Shown: positions 23,820 to 37,129, numbered from the stretch's first letter. The stretch: DNA of 64,000 nucleotides from Odobenus rosmarus divergens (GCF_000321225.1 NW_004450277.1:2596234-2660233); one strand, 5' to 3'. Notes: generated by a model from the letters alone, not told the origin. Numbers and translations are program-made.

Positions 23820-24205
23820 TGGCATGGAAGAGTAAGCAACTTTTATTGGGTAGTTGTTTTGCCCCAGGCATGACCACAGTTAACGCTTATGACGATGGGA
23901 CTCAGAGAAGTTGGGTAACTGACTAAGGTCACACAGCTAGGAAGTAGCCATACTCCTAAGCAGCTCCCCAATCCCACCTCTGCAGTAATAATAATGCCTG
24001 ACAGTTATTGAGCACTTACTATGCGCGAGGCACTGTTCAAAAGACTTTGTGTCCTAAAGTCTTGACTTTTAATCCTCGCAACAATTCACACAACTGACTA
24101 CTGATATTATCCCAGCCTGCTAGATAAGGAAACTGAGGCACAGAGAGGCACAGAGAAGTGTCTTGCTGGTTAGTGGTGGGATTGGGATTTGAAGTTGGGA
24201 AGAAG
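23820..24205 (-). mobile_element. MIR-type fragments
   Basis: Two successive reversed MIR-like pieces: GGTCACACAGCTAGGAAGTA, then GAAACTGAGGCACAGAGAGG. Confidence 0.6.
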
Positions 24206-24282
24206 CCTGGCTGCAGAGCTTTTTGGGTTTTTTTTCCCCCTTTTGTCTTCTTTTTATTTATTTTTTATTTTTTTATTTTATT

Positions 24283-24577
24283 TTATTTTTTAAAAGATTT
24301 TATTTATTTATTTGAGAGAGAGAGAATGAGAAACAGAGAGCACGAGAGGGAAGAGGGTCAGAGGGAGAAGCAGACTCCCNNNNNNNNNNNNNNNNNNNNN
24401 NNNNNNNNNNNNNNNNNNNNNNNNNNNNNAACAGAGAGCACGAGAGGGAAGAGGGTCAGAGGGAGAAGCAGACTCCCTGCTGAGCAGGGAGCCCGATGCG
24501 GGACTCGATCCCGGGAGTCCAGGATCATGACCTGAGCCGAAGGCAGTCGCTTAACCAACTGAGCCACCCAGGCGCCC
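24283..24577 (-). mobile_element. CanSINE containing the assembly gap
   Basis: Reverse copy with flanking TTGTCTTCTTTTTA duplication (24243 onward and 24578 onward). Removing the 50 N and one copy of the 48-bp repeat gives a normal SINE length. Confidence 0.92.
24380..24429. other. Assembly gap (50 N) inside a SINE
   Basis: There are exactly 50 N. The 48 bp before (24332-24379) and the 48 bp after (24430-24477) are identical, so the two contigs probably overlap and the gap is a placeholder. Confidence 0.95.
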
Positions 24578-24612
24578 TTGTCTTCTTTTTAAATAGCCTC
24601 TGTTTTTCTTTC

Positions 24613-24804
24613 TTTTTTTTAAAAGATTTTATTTATTTATTTGACAGAGAGCAGAGAGAGAGAGCCAGAGAGCACAAGCAGGGGAAATGGCAGAGGGAGA
24701 GGGAGAAGCACGCTCCCCACTGAGCAGGGAGCCCCACTGAGCAGGGAGCCCCACGCGGGGCTCGATCCCAGGACCCTGGGATCACGACCCAAGCCAAAGG
24801 CAGA
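24613..24804 (-). mobile_element. CanSINE, head-truncated, internal 17-bp duplication
   Basis: Reverse copy flanked by CCTCTGTTTTTC. It lacks the usual head (stops at AAAGGCAGA) and carries a tandem CCCCACTGAGCAGGGAG. Confidence 0.9.
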
Positions 24805-26060
24805 CCTCTGTTTTTCATCAGCACATTATCTCAAGTGTCTCTGAAGGTACTGATGCCCAGGGATTGTGAGCTGTTGTTACTGTCACTGTCACTGCAGGCA
24901 CGAGCTGCAGGCTGGGGGAGAGGGGTGGGTGGACCGCACAGCCCCTACACACTGAAAGCAGAATCAGGTGCATAGGCGGAAGATGGTCCCCCGGCTCAGG
25001 GTGGAAGGGCTTGGCTTAACGGCTCCTCTGAGTGGCGGAGGAGCGACATCCTTTTTGGAAAAAATTCCATCAAGATAGGGAGAATAAACAGGGACGTGGC
25101 ACTGGACCCACGCCAGAGCCGGACCCACGAGGGCAGGAAATTGACATGGGGAACGCCACCAGGACACGGTGCCTGCCGACGCCCCTCTGATGTTTGTTGA
25201 GAACTCTGTACCACTTCACACGGCCCCAGGGCTGCAGTCTCGTCTGAGCCTCCGAACAGCGCTTGCTTGCCAGGCAAAATGACTGCTCCATTTTACGGAT
25301 TAGGAAACTGAGGCTCAGAGAGGAGTCTGACTTGTCCAGCGGCATTCTGGCCCCCTGCCCTGATCTCCACCCCCAGGCTGGAATGCTACACATCCAACGT
25401 GGGGCACAGCTACTCTGGGTTCCCAGGCCTGGGGTACGCAGAGGCCTGGGCCATTGCCTCTGGTGCGACCTGTTAGTACTGAGGCCCCAACAGGGTCTGA
25501 CTCTTAGGGCCTGACATGTTCAGTGTCCAGACTTCTTGAATCTTTATCCCAGTGGTAGAATCACAGGAAGAAAGGGCCCAAGGAAGTCTGGCTTCATGTC
25601 CATTTTTGCCAGTCATGCTGGGTGTCCTCAGACAGGCCCTGTGCCTCTCTTAGATTCTCCGTTTACCACGTGGGGCTTGAGTTAGATTCGTGTTTCTCAA
25701 AGTGAGGACCTTGAACCATCTATGGTAAGTGAGATGATTTTAGGTGGACATGCGGTTAAATAACAGATGTACAGTTAGAACAAATATTTTGTTTTTAGTT
25801 CTCTCATTTACAAGATTTGCATAGAATTGGTTTTTCTTTTCTTTTTTATTAAGTTTTTAATTTTAATTCCAGTATAGTTAACATACCGTGTTCTATTAGT
25901 TTCAGGCGCACAATGTAGTGATTCTACACTTCTATACATTTCTCAGTGCTCATCGTGATAAGTGTGCTCTTAATCCCCTTCACCTGTTTCACCCCTCCCC
26001 GCACCCACCACCCCTCCGGTGACCACCAGTTTGTTCTCTAGAGTTAAGAGTCTGTTTCTT

Positions 26061-26263
26061 GGGGCGCCTGGGTGGCTCAGTCGTTAAGCGTCTGCCTTCA
26101 GCTCAGGTCATGATCCCAGGGTCCTGGGATCGAGTCCCACATCTGGCTCCCTGTTCCATGGGAAGCCTGCTTCTCCCTCTCCTGCTCCCCCTGCTTGTGT
26201 TCCCTTTCTTGCTGTGTCTCTCTCTGTCCAATAAAGAAATAAAATCTAAAAAAAAAAAAAAAA
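26061..26263 (+). mobile_element. CanSINE, young copy in L1
   Basis: Forward, near-consensus. Exact target duplication AAGAGTCTGTTTCTTGG on both sides and an A17-type tail. Confidence 0.96.
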
Positions 26264-26499
26264 AAGAGTCTGTTTCTTGGTTTGTCTCTCTCTCTTTTTT
26301 TTTTCCTTTGCTTGAATTTTTCTTTCTTAAATTTCACATATGAGTGAAATCAAACGGTATTTGTCTTTCTCTGACAGACTTATTTCACTTAGCATTCTAT
26401 TCTCTAGATCCATCCATGTTGCAAATCGCAAGATTTCTTCTTTTTATGGTGAATAATATTTCATTTATAGATACCACATCTTTTTTTAAAAATAATTTA

Positions 26500-26619
26500 T
26501 CTTTTTTTTGAAGTTTATTTATTTATTTTTAGTAGTCTCTACACTAAATGTAGGGCTTGAACTCACGACCCCAAGATCAAGAGTCACATGCTTTTCTGAC
26601 TGAGCCATCCAGGTGCCCC
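26500..26619 (-). mobile_element. Old CanSINE in L1
   Basis: Reverse, ends GAGCCATCCAGGTGCCCC. Flanks ATACCACATCTT / ATACCGCATCTT. Confidence 0.85.
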
Positions 26620-28149
26620 AATACCGCATCTTCTTTATTCATTCATCTATTGTTGGACACTTGGGCTGCTTCCATAATCTGGCTATTTTAAATAACGCTG
26701 CAACAAACATAGGGGTGCATGTATCCCTTTGAATTAGTGGAGTTTTTTTGGGGGGTAAATACCTAGTAGTGCAATTACTGGATCCTAGGGTAGTTCTATT
26801 TTTAACTTTTTGAGGAACTTCCATACCGTTCTCCACAGTGGCTGCCCCAGTTTGCATTCCTACCAACAGCATATGAGGGTCCCCTTTCTCTACATCCTCA
26901 CCAACACTTGTCATTTCTTATGTTTTTGATTTTAGCCGTTATGACATGTGTGAAGTAATATCTCATTGTAGTTTTGATTTTCATTTCCCTGATAATGAAT
27001 GATGTTGAACATTTCTTTATGTGTCTATTGGCCATCTGTATGTCTTCTTTGGAGAAATGTATGTTCATGTCTTCTGCCCGTTTTTTAAATTGGATTATTC
27101 ATTTTTGGGGTGTTGAGTTGTATCAATTCTTTATACCTTTTGGATACTAACGCTTTATCGGATATGTCATTTGCAAACATCTTCTCCCATTTATCTTTTA
27201 GTTTTGTTGATTGTTTCCTTTGCTCTACAGAAGCTTTTATTTTGATGTAGTCCCAACAGTTTATTTTTGTTTCTGTTTCCCTTGCCTCAGGAGACAGATC
27301 TAGAAAGATATTGCTACGGCCAGTGTCAGAGACATTACTGCCTGTGCTTTCTTCTAGGATTTTTATGGTTTCCGGTCTCACATTTAGGTTATTTAATCTA
27401 TTTTGAGTTTATTTTTGTGTGTGGCGTAAGAAAGTGGTCCAGTTTCATTCTTTTGCATGTTGCTGTCCAGTTTTTTCCCAACACCGTTTGTTGAAGGGAC
27501 TGTCTTTTTCCCATTGCATATTCTTGCCTCCTTTGTCAAAGATCAATTGACCATATAACTGTGACTTCATTTCTGAGTTTTCTATTCTGTTCCATTGACC
27601 TATGTGTCTATTTTTATGCCTTTGTAATATAACTTATAATTCCAGAAGTCCAGAATTCTGATATCTCTAGACTCCCTGGCAGGAGATAGGGTGCCTGACC
27701 CAGGCTGGTGAAAGGGCAGGACTTGGGTTTGCACCAGGAGATCCTGGGCCCTGAAGACAGTGACATTGACCTGTCCCCAACAGTACCCTGACTGTGACTC
27801 ACTTAAGAAGGTTATCTTCAGGATGTTCCCTGCCTTGGTAAGTGGGTCCTGGGGCTCTACCTGGAGGTTTGGGAAGAGGTGAAAGGTTTGTGGGAGTCTA
27901 GAGAGTGAGGTAATGGTGGCAGAGGGAGTCCCAAGTGTGGGGGAATCCCAGGAAGAGACATCATTGGGGAAGAAAAACCCATGTGTTATTCTTGACTGAG
28001 CGTATTACTTGGACTTTGCCTTCATGGGTATTTTTATGCTCCCTATTTTTCAGATGAGGAAACTGAGGCTCTGAGGAGTTACGTGGATTTTTTCTGGCTC
28101 TCTAAGGCACGAGACATGCTGGGGGTGAGGGAGAGGAATGCAGTGTCTC

Positions 28150-28310
28150 AGGATTGAGTCAGTGTTCCACAGAATGTGGGCTGCAGAGCTGGACCAACTA
28201 GGGTTCAGCTCTTAGCTTCTCTACTCATTCCTGGTGTGACTCTGGGCAAGTGTCTAAACCTCCCAGAGCCTCAGTTTCTATCTTTATAAAATGGGGATAA
28301 ATGATTGGTG
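28150..28310 (+). mobile_element. MIR
   Basis: GTGACTCTGGGCAAGTGTCT and GAGCCTCAGTTTCTATC are MIR core and tail. Confidence 0.75.
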
Positions 28311-29039
28311 GTCGAATTCCCTAGAGGGAAGGGACATGGCCCGGCAACAGAAGCTCTGGATTCTCACAGAACTTGAAGTTGGCAGTGGATGGCCCTCAGT
28401 GCCCTTTGTGCCCGCGGGTGGGGACCTTGGTGCTAAAGCAGATGCTGTAGGAGGAGAGCCGGTGGATTATGAAGATATGCGCCCTTGGGAAGCTACTGCT
28501 GAGTGGCCAATGGCTAACCATTCGTCTGCTCGGACTCCAGGTGGTGAGGGCTGCACAGGGGCGCCCTGTCTTCCTGCTCCTTCCCTCCCCAGCCTTGCCT
28601 CGGTGGCCCTTAGGAAAGGGCTGCCGGGCTCTTCCCCAGTGCCGTGTGAGTGACAGAGCTGCCGGGAGCAGGAGGGAGCTGCAAGTCTGGGCAGATCACA
28701 AGAAATCCCACAGAAAGCGGGGGCTGGGAGGGCTCACCTCGGGGCCTCTCTTTGCCTTGCCTCACCCTCTCTTGCAGGACCTGGTCCTCCAAGTCATGTG
28801 TATGGTTTATGGGTACAAACTCACGGTCACCAGGGACATGTCAGTTTCCAGACCTACCTCCTGCTTTGCCCTTTTCTTGCCCAAGTCCTGGGAAGCTGGG
28901 ACTTATGAGGAGCCACATGCCCTTCCAAACCTGCTGAGAAAGGGGGATCCCACTGCAGGGTATCAACACCTTAGGAATGCAGGGGCCCATCCTGAAGCCA
29001 CTCACAGGGTTTTATTGGGGTGGGGGGGTGGGCATTGTG

Positions 29040-29180
29040 TCCTTCTGTGGCTTAAGAACACAGGCTTTGGTGCCTGACTGATCTGGGTCCAAATCCTGAG
29101 TTGCTGTGTGACATAGGCAGGGTACTGCCCTTCTGTGGGCCTCGGTGGCCTCATCTGTCAAGGGGGTGGGTGGGAGGAAG
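29040..29180 (+). mobile_element. MIR
   Basis: CTGATCTGGGTCCAAATCCT and TTGCTGTGTGACATAGGCAG match MIR. Confidence 0.7.
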
Positions 29181-32100
29181 CAGAAGCATCCACCTCCTGG
29201 AACAGGAGCTAAGGCAGGTGACAGGCTTGCCATGTCACAGTGACAGCATCTCATCATTGTCAAGAGCTGGGCAGGGCAGCCGGGTTCCACCAGCACCAAC
29301 ACCCCACCTTTGCAGGCTGCCTGGTGCCATGGATCCTTCTGGCTCGTGTCCTAGATATGGAACTGGTGGTGTCACCATGAAGATTATCGAAGTGAGCCCC
29401 CTTGGCATGGGTGCCCCCTAACTCCCCGCCTGCTTGTGTGCAGGAGCTCGGGGCTGGCCTGGGCCCCAGCCTGCGGCACCTCGGTCCTCCTGGGTGAGAA
29501 GTGGCAGCACTCTGTGTCTCCAAAGGCCCTTCCTACCTCTCCTCAGGGGAGGCCAAAGGGCAGGAAGCAGCATGCCCGTCTGCAGGTGTGGTGACTGAGG
29601 CCCAGAGAGGGACGTGGCTGGACCCCAGGCTTCCCACTCTCCAGACCTCGTCTCCGTCTTGTCCATTTGCGGTGAGAGCCCCTGTTCTCCAGGGCATGCT
29701 ACTGGCCTGACCCTGACCCTGACCCTAGACTTGGTCATGACCCTCAGGGGAGTGTCCCCTTGAGACTTGCCCATCCTTCGGGGGCCTCATGCGACATCCA
29801 TGCCCTATTACAAGTAAATGCCCCGGGCTGTTCCCTGATTCCCAGAATGGGAGGCTGGGCTGTCCCCAGGGCAGGGCAGTTCAGGGCATCAGCCCCCCTC
29901 CCAAAGGAGGTTCACTTTTCCCACTTTGTTTCCGGAGCCCCTGCTGTGTGCTAGGCTCCAGGGACACGGCGGGGAGAAGATGAACAGGCCTCCCAGGCAG
30001 CAAACAAGGGAGAATAGTAAAAATGATCACATAATGTAGAAGCCAATAAAACAGGGGCTGGGAAAGACACGTGCAGTGGGAGGGGACGGAGAGTTCATCG
30101 GGCACGTGATCGGGGCAGCAACCTGCAGGCCCCAGGGGCCAGCTGGTGGATGTTCTGGGGAAGATCCTTCCGGGCGGGGCACCGCTGAGACACTGCTGTG
30201 CTGTGGGAGTGAGGCCAGCATCAGGCGGCAGCAGGAGGCTGATGTCGAGTGAGCCCAAGGAGCGAGGGGGGCAGCCCGGCCCAGCAGGGCCTTGCAGATC
30301 AGGAAAAGGAGGGTATTCCAAGTAGGAGGGGCTGGGAGCCCCATCTGGAGATTGGAGCAGAGCCAGGGAGGAGGCTGCTAGGAGCAGCCAAGGCGGAGCC
30401 ACTGTGCGGAGGAGAGTGGGGGGTATTCGGAAGCTGGAGGCGGGTGGTACCCATGGGCAGGAGTGAAGGGTGGGGCAGGGAAGCGTCTCTCCCCCCCCCC
30501 CCGTCCCTGGTGTTTGTCCTGAGGCCCTGTGCACTGCAAGCACCACCCAACCCTCAGATAGGTAGGTGGTCTTTCCCCCATTTTAGAGAAGGGAGTAGAG
30601 GCTCAGAGAGGGAAGGTGACTTGCCAAGGACACCCAGCACAGAAGCCAGAGTGGGATTTACACCCAGGCCAGGCCAACCCATGCTCCCATGGCACTCCAG
30701 GGTGCCTTCCTGGTTCGGCTGGCTAGGTGACCATGGGCCAGTGGCTAAATCTCTTTGAAACTCAACTGGAAAGTGAGGCAGCCCCTCCTGGTGATTCAAG
30801 TAAGAAACGCCAATATCCCAATGGGTGGTACTTGACAGGCAGTCCAGGGCGAGGACCCCTCAGGGAGGAGGAGGAAGGAAACCCCTCTAAAACCAGGTGT
30901 GAGAATCCACAGAGTTCTGGGCTTCCGAGTAAACCCACCTCACCTGGGCTTGCATACCTCTTGGGACAGGGGGATCAGGCCCTCAGAGTTGGACTGTTAG
31001 AAAGTCCTTCCCTGGGAGATCCACTTCTACCTCCTGCTCTGGCCCAGCTCAGCCCAGGAGGGCGATGTGGGGTGGGGTGCTCCCTTAGTTTCACATAGGC
31101 GGCAAGAGAGACCTCACCATGCTGGGTGTGGGGGGCCCCAGCACTGCCTGCCTCACCCTCCCTGTGGACCCACAGCCTCAGACCCCCTACCCCTACCATC
31201 CCTCCTTTCCCAGCCACCAGCAGCGACTCCAGAGCCAGACAGCCAGCCTTGAACTTGAACTCCAGCTCTGCAGTTCACAAGTGACCACATGGGGGCCACT
31301 TCTCCCTCAATTCCTCCCATTGTACCTCCCTCATGTGGCTGGTGGGAGAAGCGGATGTGGGGGTATGCAGCAAGCGCCCAGCTCCAGGCCCCGCGGGGCC
31401 AGCCCTCCACGAAGGGTGCTTGTTACTTGTCATTTGTATCTCTCACCCACCCTTACAAAGCGCAGGGTCTCGGAGCCTCCTGGGATGACACCGGGCATAT
31501 CTGTGCTAATTGGAAAGGACTATTTGGGAAATTCTGTCCTGTCCCAGGGGGCCTACTGGAGGTCAGGCCATCACTTGGGCACATGGCTGGCTGGTGGCAT
31601 TGATGGTAGATAAGCTGGCAAGGAAAGAAAGGAGAGGTCACTGGGGAGCTTTGCTATTCTGAGTCCTGGCGAGGGACCAGGCTTCCCCCTCCTCCCCTTT
31701 CCCACCTCAGACCCACTGCAAAAGCCGAGGGCTCAGCGGACTCTGGGCTGTGTATTGGGGGGCAGAAGCTCCCAGGATCTGGGGTGGGAGGCTGGCCTAG
31801 CCCCTCCTTCCCCTGGTCAGACCCCTCCTGGAGACCAGCCCCAGGGAACCACCCCTGAGAACTGAACAGAGCAGGAGGTGTTTTGCCACCATGAGGAATG
31901 AGCAACTTCTGTGTGTCCATAGACCAGGAAGGTGAAGGGATTCTGGGGGCCCCAGAGTCTAGGCCAGCCTTTCAGGCCACCCAGAGCTTCGCATAAGCCC
32001 TTGGGCCCCATGGGTGGGAAGAGGGGTAGATGGGGGTGCTTCCTTCTAGATGCCTCGCCTGTGACCATGACACATGATGACTAGCAGCATCAGCTCCTCC

Positions 32101-33584
32101 TTTCTGGACCTAAGTCATCCCCAGAGCCCTGGGAGGGAAAAATGGCCATTGTGGGATTTCCCACTGGCCTGCCTGCATGGGAGCTTGAAGCTGGATTTGA
32201 CTCGAGGAAATAATGTGGTACTTCGCTCACTCCGTATGTGAGGGGTTCATACCCATCACCACAGTCAACAAGGACCTCTCACATCAGCGGTTTGGGGGCC
32301 TCAGTCCACCATTGGCTGGGAAGAGGTGAGGACTAGCATCTCCTGGGTGCATATGGGGAAATGGAGGGTGACTTCCTCTAGGTCACACAGTGAGGGAGCA
32401 CCAGGCAGGGGTGGGGTCCAGGGCTTTGTCTTTATCACTAGTCTGGGGGCCGCTGAGTCTCAGAGAGTCTGAGGCCTCTCCCATCTGCCCTACCTAGCCT
32501 GGTGTCCAGGGATTAGTAGGATTAGCTCAAATCCTGGGGCTTGAGCTAGGCTTATCGGAGGCACCACTCTGGGGGCCTTAGGGGGTGGTTTGGCACTCAG
32601 TACCTCCGGTCCGCCTTGGTCGCCGCAGAGAGCTTACTCCCACTTTGGCCGGCTGCCCCACTTCTCTGCCCCAGTCTCGTGGGTGGGCTGAGGGGTGGGC
32701 AGGCAGCCAGCCTTGTGCATTTTGGACCTGGGTGTGGGGTGGGGGGGAAGGAAGCCTAGAGGTAGCCTTTGTTCTCCTGCAGGATGCTGCCACAGCAGGG
32801 AGCCCTCCCAAGGGAGGAACAGCCTCTGACCCCCTGCTGGGCTGAATCGGTCTCTGTCGTGGGTCTTGGATGAGACTGGGTCCCTCTTGGGGCCTGTTTC
32901 CTTATCTGTGCTGAGGACCATTTGCTGTGGCCTGTACCACCCAACCCAGGGCCTATTGACCTTGGAGGATGGACTGTGAGGCAAGTGAAGGGGAGACCCA
33001 TGGTGAATGAAGGGAAGCCTGGTCATCCAGGCAGGGGCTGAGCTGAAGCAGTGGGTGGCCCTCCTGAAGAACAAAACGCCCCAGGGATTGAACGCCCTCT
33101 CTGTGCTGGCTGTGCGATTGTCTCCGGGGACCTGGGGGGGATGAGGAGGTCGGGCTGCTCTTAGGGTCCAGCTAGGACAAAATCCAGGGTTCCTGCCCTC
33201 TACTCATGGTTCCACAGTCAGTCCACCCGAACCTGCTGGAATTTGAAATGACTGTGGGAAGGTTGAAGGGAGAGCAAGCCCCCAGGGGCCTGCGGGGTGG
33301 GTTAACGTTGCAGCTCCACTATAACCCACCGTGTGAGCTCAGGAAGTCACTCTGCCTCTCCCGTGCCCATCTCCTCATCTGTGGGGGTGCCGTGGGGATG
33401 AGATGAGGTGGTGGCGATGAACACACTTGTGCATTACGGAATGCTTGTGGGTGACAGGAGCGTGCATCCCAAACACTGGGGAGAATTTACTTGAGTCCTC
33501 CAGAGGGTGGGGACCATGGAGGGAAAAGTGCCACATGAGTGTCAAACAGCAGGGGTTTCCTCCACAGCTGCTCTAACCATAGAA

Positions 33585-34440
33585 AAATGTCACTGAGGGC
33601 GAAGATCCCATTTATAATCACCCTACCACTGGTAAAAGATCCAGGATTAAATCTGACAAAAAAAAGTGCAGAATTCATATGAAGAAAGCAATGACACTTT
33701 ACTGAAGCTGTTGAAGGAAAACTTGAAGACACAGAGAAAAGACTCCATGTTCCAGGAAGAGAAGAACTGATGTGGCCAAGAGATTTATTCTTCATACGTG
33801 AATCCATAAATCCACTGCTAGTCCAACTGTTAAAAAATGCAACTTGGTTGACACAAGCAGATGGGAAAGTTTGCCTGGCAGAGAAAGTGTATGGGAAGCA
33901 GAAATAAAGGGCGGGGTGCTCATCATGGCACACATCAACACATGCTCCACAGCTAGAGTAACTCGAAGGATATGGTGTTGGTGCAGGATGAGGCAGGGGG
34001 CTCAATGAAGTGAGAGAGACCAGAAGCTGTGTGTTGACCCTGTTTCCAAGCTACAGAGGAAAGATGGTCTGTTCAATAATGGTACTGTACTGTGGCCTTT
34101 GGGTAGTCACTTAATAAAAATTAAACTAGATCCCTACCTCACACCATGCACAAAAATAAATTCCAGATGCATTAAAGAGCTTTTATACATCTGAAGCCTG
34201 TGTGTGTGCACTAAAGAGCGTATCCATCACCTATCATGTATCTATTCTTCTATTTGTAACACATATATAGATATGCAGATATAATAAAATCAGTAGAAAT
34301 GTCGGAGCATATTGCTATAATCTTGGAACTGGGCAGGTCCTTCCTGAAATGCATACAACTTAGAATCTATAAAGGAAAATATGATTTAACTACATAAAGT
34401 TTTCAAAAATATCTGCTGAACAAAATACATGTTCAACAAA
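33585..34440 (+). mobile_element. Decayed L1 fragment
   Basis: Weak L1 ORF2-like text (CCCATTTATAATCACCC, AGACTCCATGTTCCAGGAAG). Boundaries uncertain. Confidence 0.5.
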
Positions 34441-35384
34441 GTTAAAAGACAAATTACTGGAAGAAAACATGTACAACGGCTGAGTGAGGCTGGGAGGGGC
34501 ATTTGGGGGAGGAAGTGGGGGTGTGTATGGCTCTGCTTTTCATCACATCTCAGTATGGTGCAGCTTTTTAATCACAAGAATGGTTCTCACAAAATCTACG
34601 GAAATAATGCTGGGTTGGCTACCAGGTCCACCGATTGCGGAGAGCAGCCTGGCAGGTGGCAGGAGTACGAGGTGACCCTTCGAAGGCCATCCCACTGTGG
34701 AGACCATGGGAGGGCAGGTCCTGGGGCCAGGTGCTGGTGAGGAGCCTGGCAGATGGCCAGAGGGACAGATTCTGCAAGAGGATAGGTGCCAGTCCAGGGC
34801 GCCCTCCCAGGAGACTAACATATTTCTGATTTATCCATCTTTGTAACGCCCAGCTGGACCCTTACCAGCCTCTGTACCTGCCTGCCCCTTCTTGTATGAA
34901 TCCCCTCCTTTGTAGGCTCCATTCCCTGGGTTCTTTCCAGCTTGGCCAGCCTGTCCCCCCGCCCCGGGGCCCTGCTTAGGGGTAATGTCCCCCACCCCCC
35001 ACAACTGGGCCTCCTACCCCCTACCCGGGGATGGAGGTTGACAATCACCTTGGTGATCTTTTATCTAGCGCCTACTATGTGCCACGCTCGGTGCTGAGAG
35101 CTCTGTGGATGGAGTCAGGGTAGACACTGACACTAGATAACTGTTTCTAGCACTTCTGTAAGCTCTTGAGGAAATACTAAACAAGTGGGACTCAGCTAAG
35201 GCAAAGATTATGCATGCAAAATGAGTGACTGCGTTAGGGAAGAGAAACTTCAAAAAATTTACATCCGCCTTTCTAATAGTACACAGTAATGATGGAATGT
35301 GCTATCGTAATTTATAGGATTTTCTTACATTTCTAAAGTATCCCAAATTGTCTCCATGAAAGGATTTAAGGTATTTTATAGCTT

Positions 35385-36590
35385 TTTTTTTTTTGCAAAT
35401 TTTTATTGTGGTAAAATACATATAACATAAAATTTACCATCTTAACTATTTTAAAGTCTGCAGTTCAGTGGTATTAACTATATTCATAATCGTGTGCAAC
35501 CATCTTCACCCGCCGTCTCCATAGCTCGTTCTGTTTTGTAGAACTGAAACTGTCTATAATTAAACCTTTAGCCCCCCGTTCTCCCCTGCCCCCAGCCCTT
35601 GGTAACAAGTCTACTTCTTGTCTCTGAATTTGACCACCCTCAGTAGCTCATATAAGTGTTTGTCTTTCTGTGACTGCCTTATTTCATTTAGCATAATGTC
35701 CTCCAGGTTCATCCATGTTGGAGCCAATCGCAGAATTTCCTTCCTTTTCCAGCTGAACAATATTCCACGTGTGTCCCTGTCATATTTTGTTCGTCTGTTC
35801 ACCTGTTGTTGGACACGCGGGTTGCTTCCATGTTCTAGCTATTGTGAACAATGCCGCTGTGAACATGGGTATTCAGATGCCTCTTTGAGACCCTGCTTTC
35901 AGTTCTTGCGGGCATGTACCCAGATGTGGGATTGCCGGATCAGACTGCAATTCTAGTTTTAATATTTTGAGGAATCACCATGCTATTTTCCACTGTGGCT
36001 GTGTCATTTTACGTGCCCACCAGCAGTGCACAGGGTTCTGATTTCTCCACCTCCTCATCAACTCTTATTTTGGTTTTTTTATAGTAGCCATCCTAATGGG
36101 TGGGAGGTGGTATCTCACTGGAGTTTTGATTTGCATTTCTCTAATGATTAGTGATCTTCACTGTGCTTACTGGCCATTTGTATATTTCTTTTTTTTAAAT
36201 GTATTTGGCAACCACAGTTTGTTTTAAAAGATTCTATTTATTTGAAATAGAGAGAGAGGGCATGAGAGAGGGGCAGAGGGAGAGGGAGAAGCAGGCTCTC
36301 CACTGAGCAGGGAGCCCGACGTGGGGCTCGATCCCAGGACACTGGCATCATGACCTGAGCTGAAGGCAGACGCTTAATGGACTGAGCCACCCAGGCGCCC
36401 CCATTTGTATATTTCTTAAGAGAAATGTCTATTCAAGTCTTTTGCCCATTTTTGAATTGTTTTTGCTGTGGTGGTGGTTGAGTTTTAGGAGTCTTTATAT
36501 ATTCTGGATATGAATCCTTTATCAGATATATAATTTGCAAATATTTTCTCCCATTCTGTGGGCTTTTTACTTTGTTTACTTACCATCTTT
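35385..36590 (-). mobile_element. Antisense L1M fragment with SINE insert
   Basis: AAAATTTACCATCTTAACTA, CCAGCAGTGCACAGGGTTCT and GGATATGAATCCTTTATCAG are the reverse of an L1 3' region. A SINE interrupts at 36190-36401. Confidence 0.8.
36190..36401 (-). mobile_element. CanSINE in L1
   Basis: Reverse copy. Target duplication CATTTGTATATTTCT at about 36175-36189 and from 36402. Confidence 0.93.
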
Positions 36591-37123
36591 GGAGGCACAA
36601 CATGAAATAGATATGTGATACCTGGAAAAAGTGAGGTCCAGAGAGGGTGTGGGTCCTGTCTAATGCCACACAGTCGATGGTCTGTGTGATGAAACATTCT
36701 GTGGTGGACAAGGTGGGACTTCTCATCCCCCACCTCATCTGATACAAGAGCCACAATCTTGTTCTGTTGTACAGAGGGGGACACTGAGGCCCTGGGCGGG
36801 CTGGGTCTTGCCCACGGTCACACCTGGGTCAGGGCGGAGCGTGACGTGAAGCCAGGGAGATGGCTTACGTACAGGTGTGAGACTGCTTAGCTTTAAATCC
36901 TGGTGCAACATTTGTGAGCTGTGATCTCTGGCTAGTTTTTGCTTGAAGACTTCACTGTCCCCATCTGTGACATGGGGCCTCGTGGGGCTATTGTGAGGGG
37001 GCCTGGACACTCGGGATATGGTGGAGAATTGCTAACCGTGGCCTCAGACATCACATGTTAGCCCACCCTCACTCTTTGGAGCCAAAAGACACTCAGTCTT
37101 GGGCTGAGCTGTGAAGAATAAAC

Positions 37124-37129
37124 TTTAAT
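37124..37129 (-). terminator. SUN5 poly(A) signal (ATTAAA)
   Basis: ATTAAA, the common variant hexamer, lies on the minus strand 35 bp after the SUN5 stop. The 3' UTR would be very short. Confidence 0.5.

Larger units (their letters stand above)
25845..27650 (-). mobile_element. Antisense L1 (carnivore-type 3' end)
   Basis: The minus strand encodes decayed ORF2 C-terminal peptide ([20 protein letters not shown]). Split by two SINEs (26061-26263 and 26500-26619). Frames interrupted. Confidence 0.85.
18606..37123. other. Intergenic region between convergent EFCAB8 and SUN5
   Basis: 18.5 kb with no gene I can support. Contents: GC-rich unique DNA (18.6-23.1 kb, including a CpG-rich patch near 22 kb), SINEs, an antisense L1 at 25.8-27.6 kb, MIRs, unique GC-rich DNA (29.2-33.5 kb) and decayed L1 at 33.6-36.6 kb. 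Confidence 0.6.

Noticed and set aside
28469..29077. 202-codon plus-strand open frame in the intergenic region
   Set aside because: It runs through GC-rich unique sequence and into a MIR, with no recognisable domain and no splice or poly(A) context.
29705..29730. CCTGAC repeats resembling telomeric sequence
   Set aside because: Only three units, and the unit is not the vertebrate telomere repeat TTAGGG/CCCTAA.
29881..30546. 221-codon minus-strand open frame rich in Pro, Leu and Ser
   Set aside because: Composition is that of random GC-rich DNA. No homology or transcript signals are visible.
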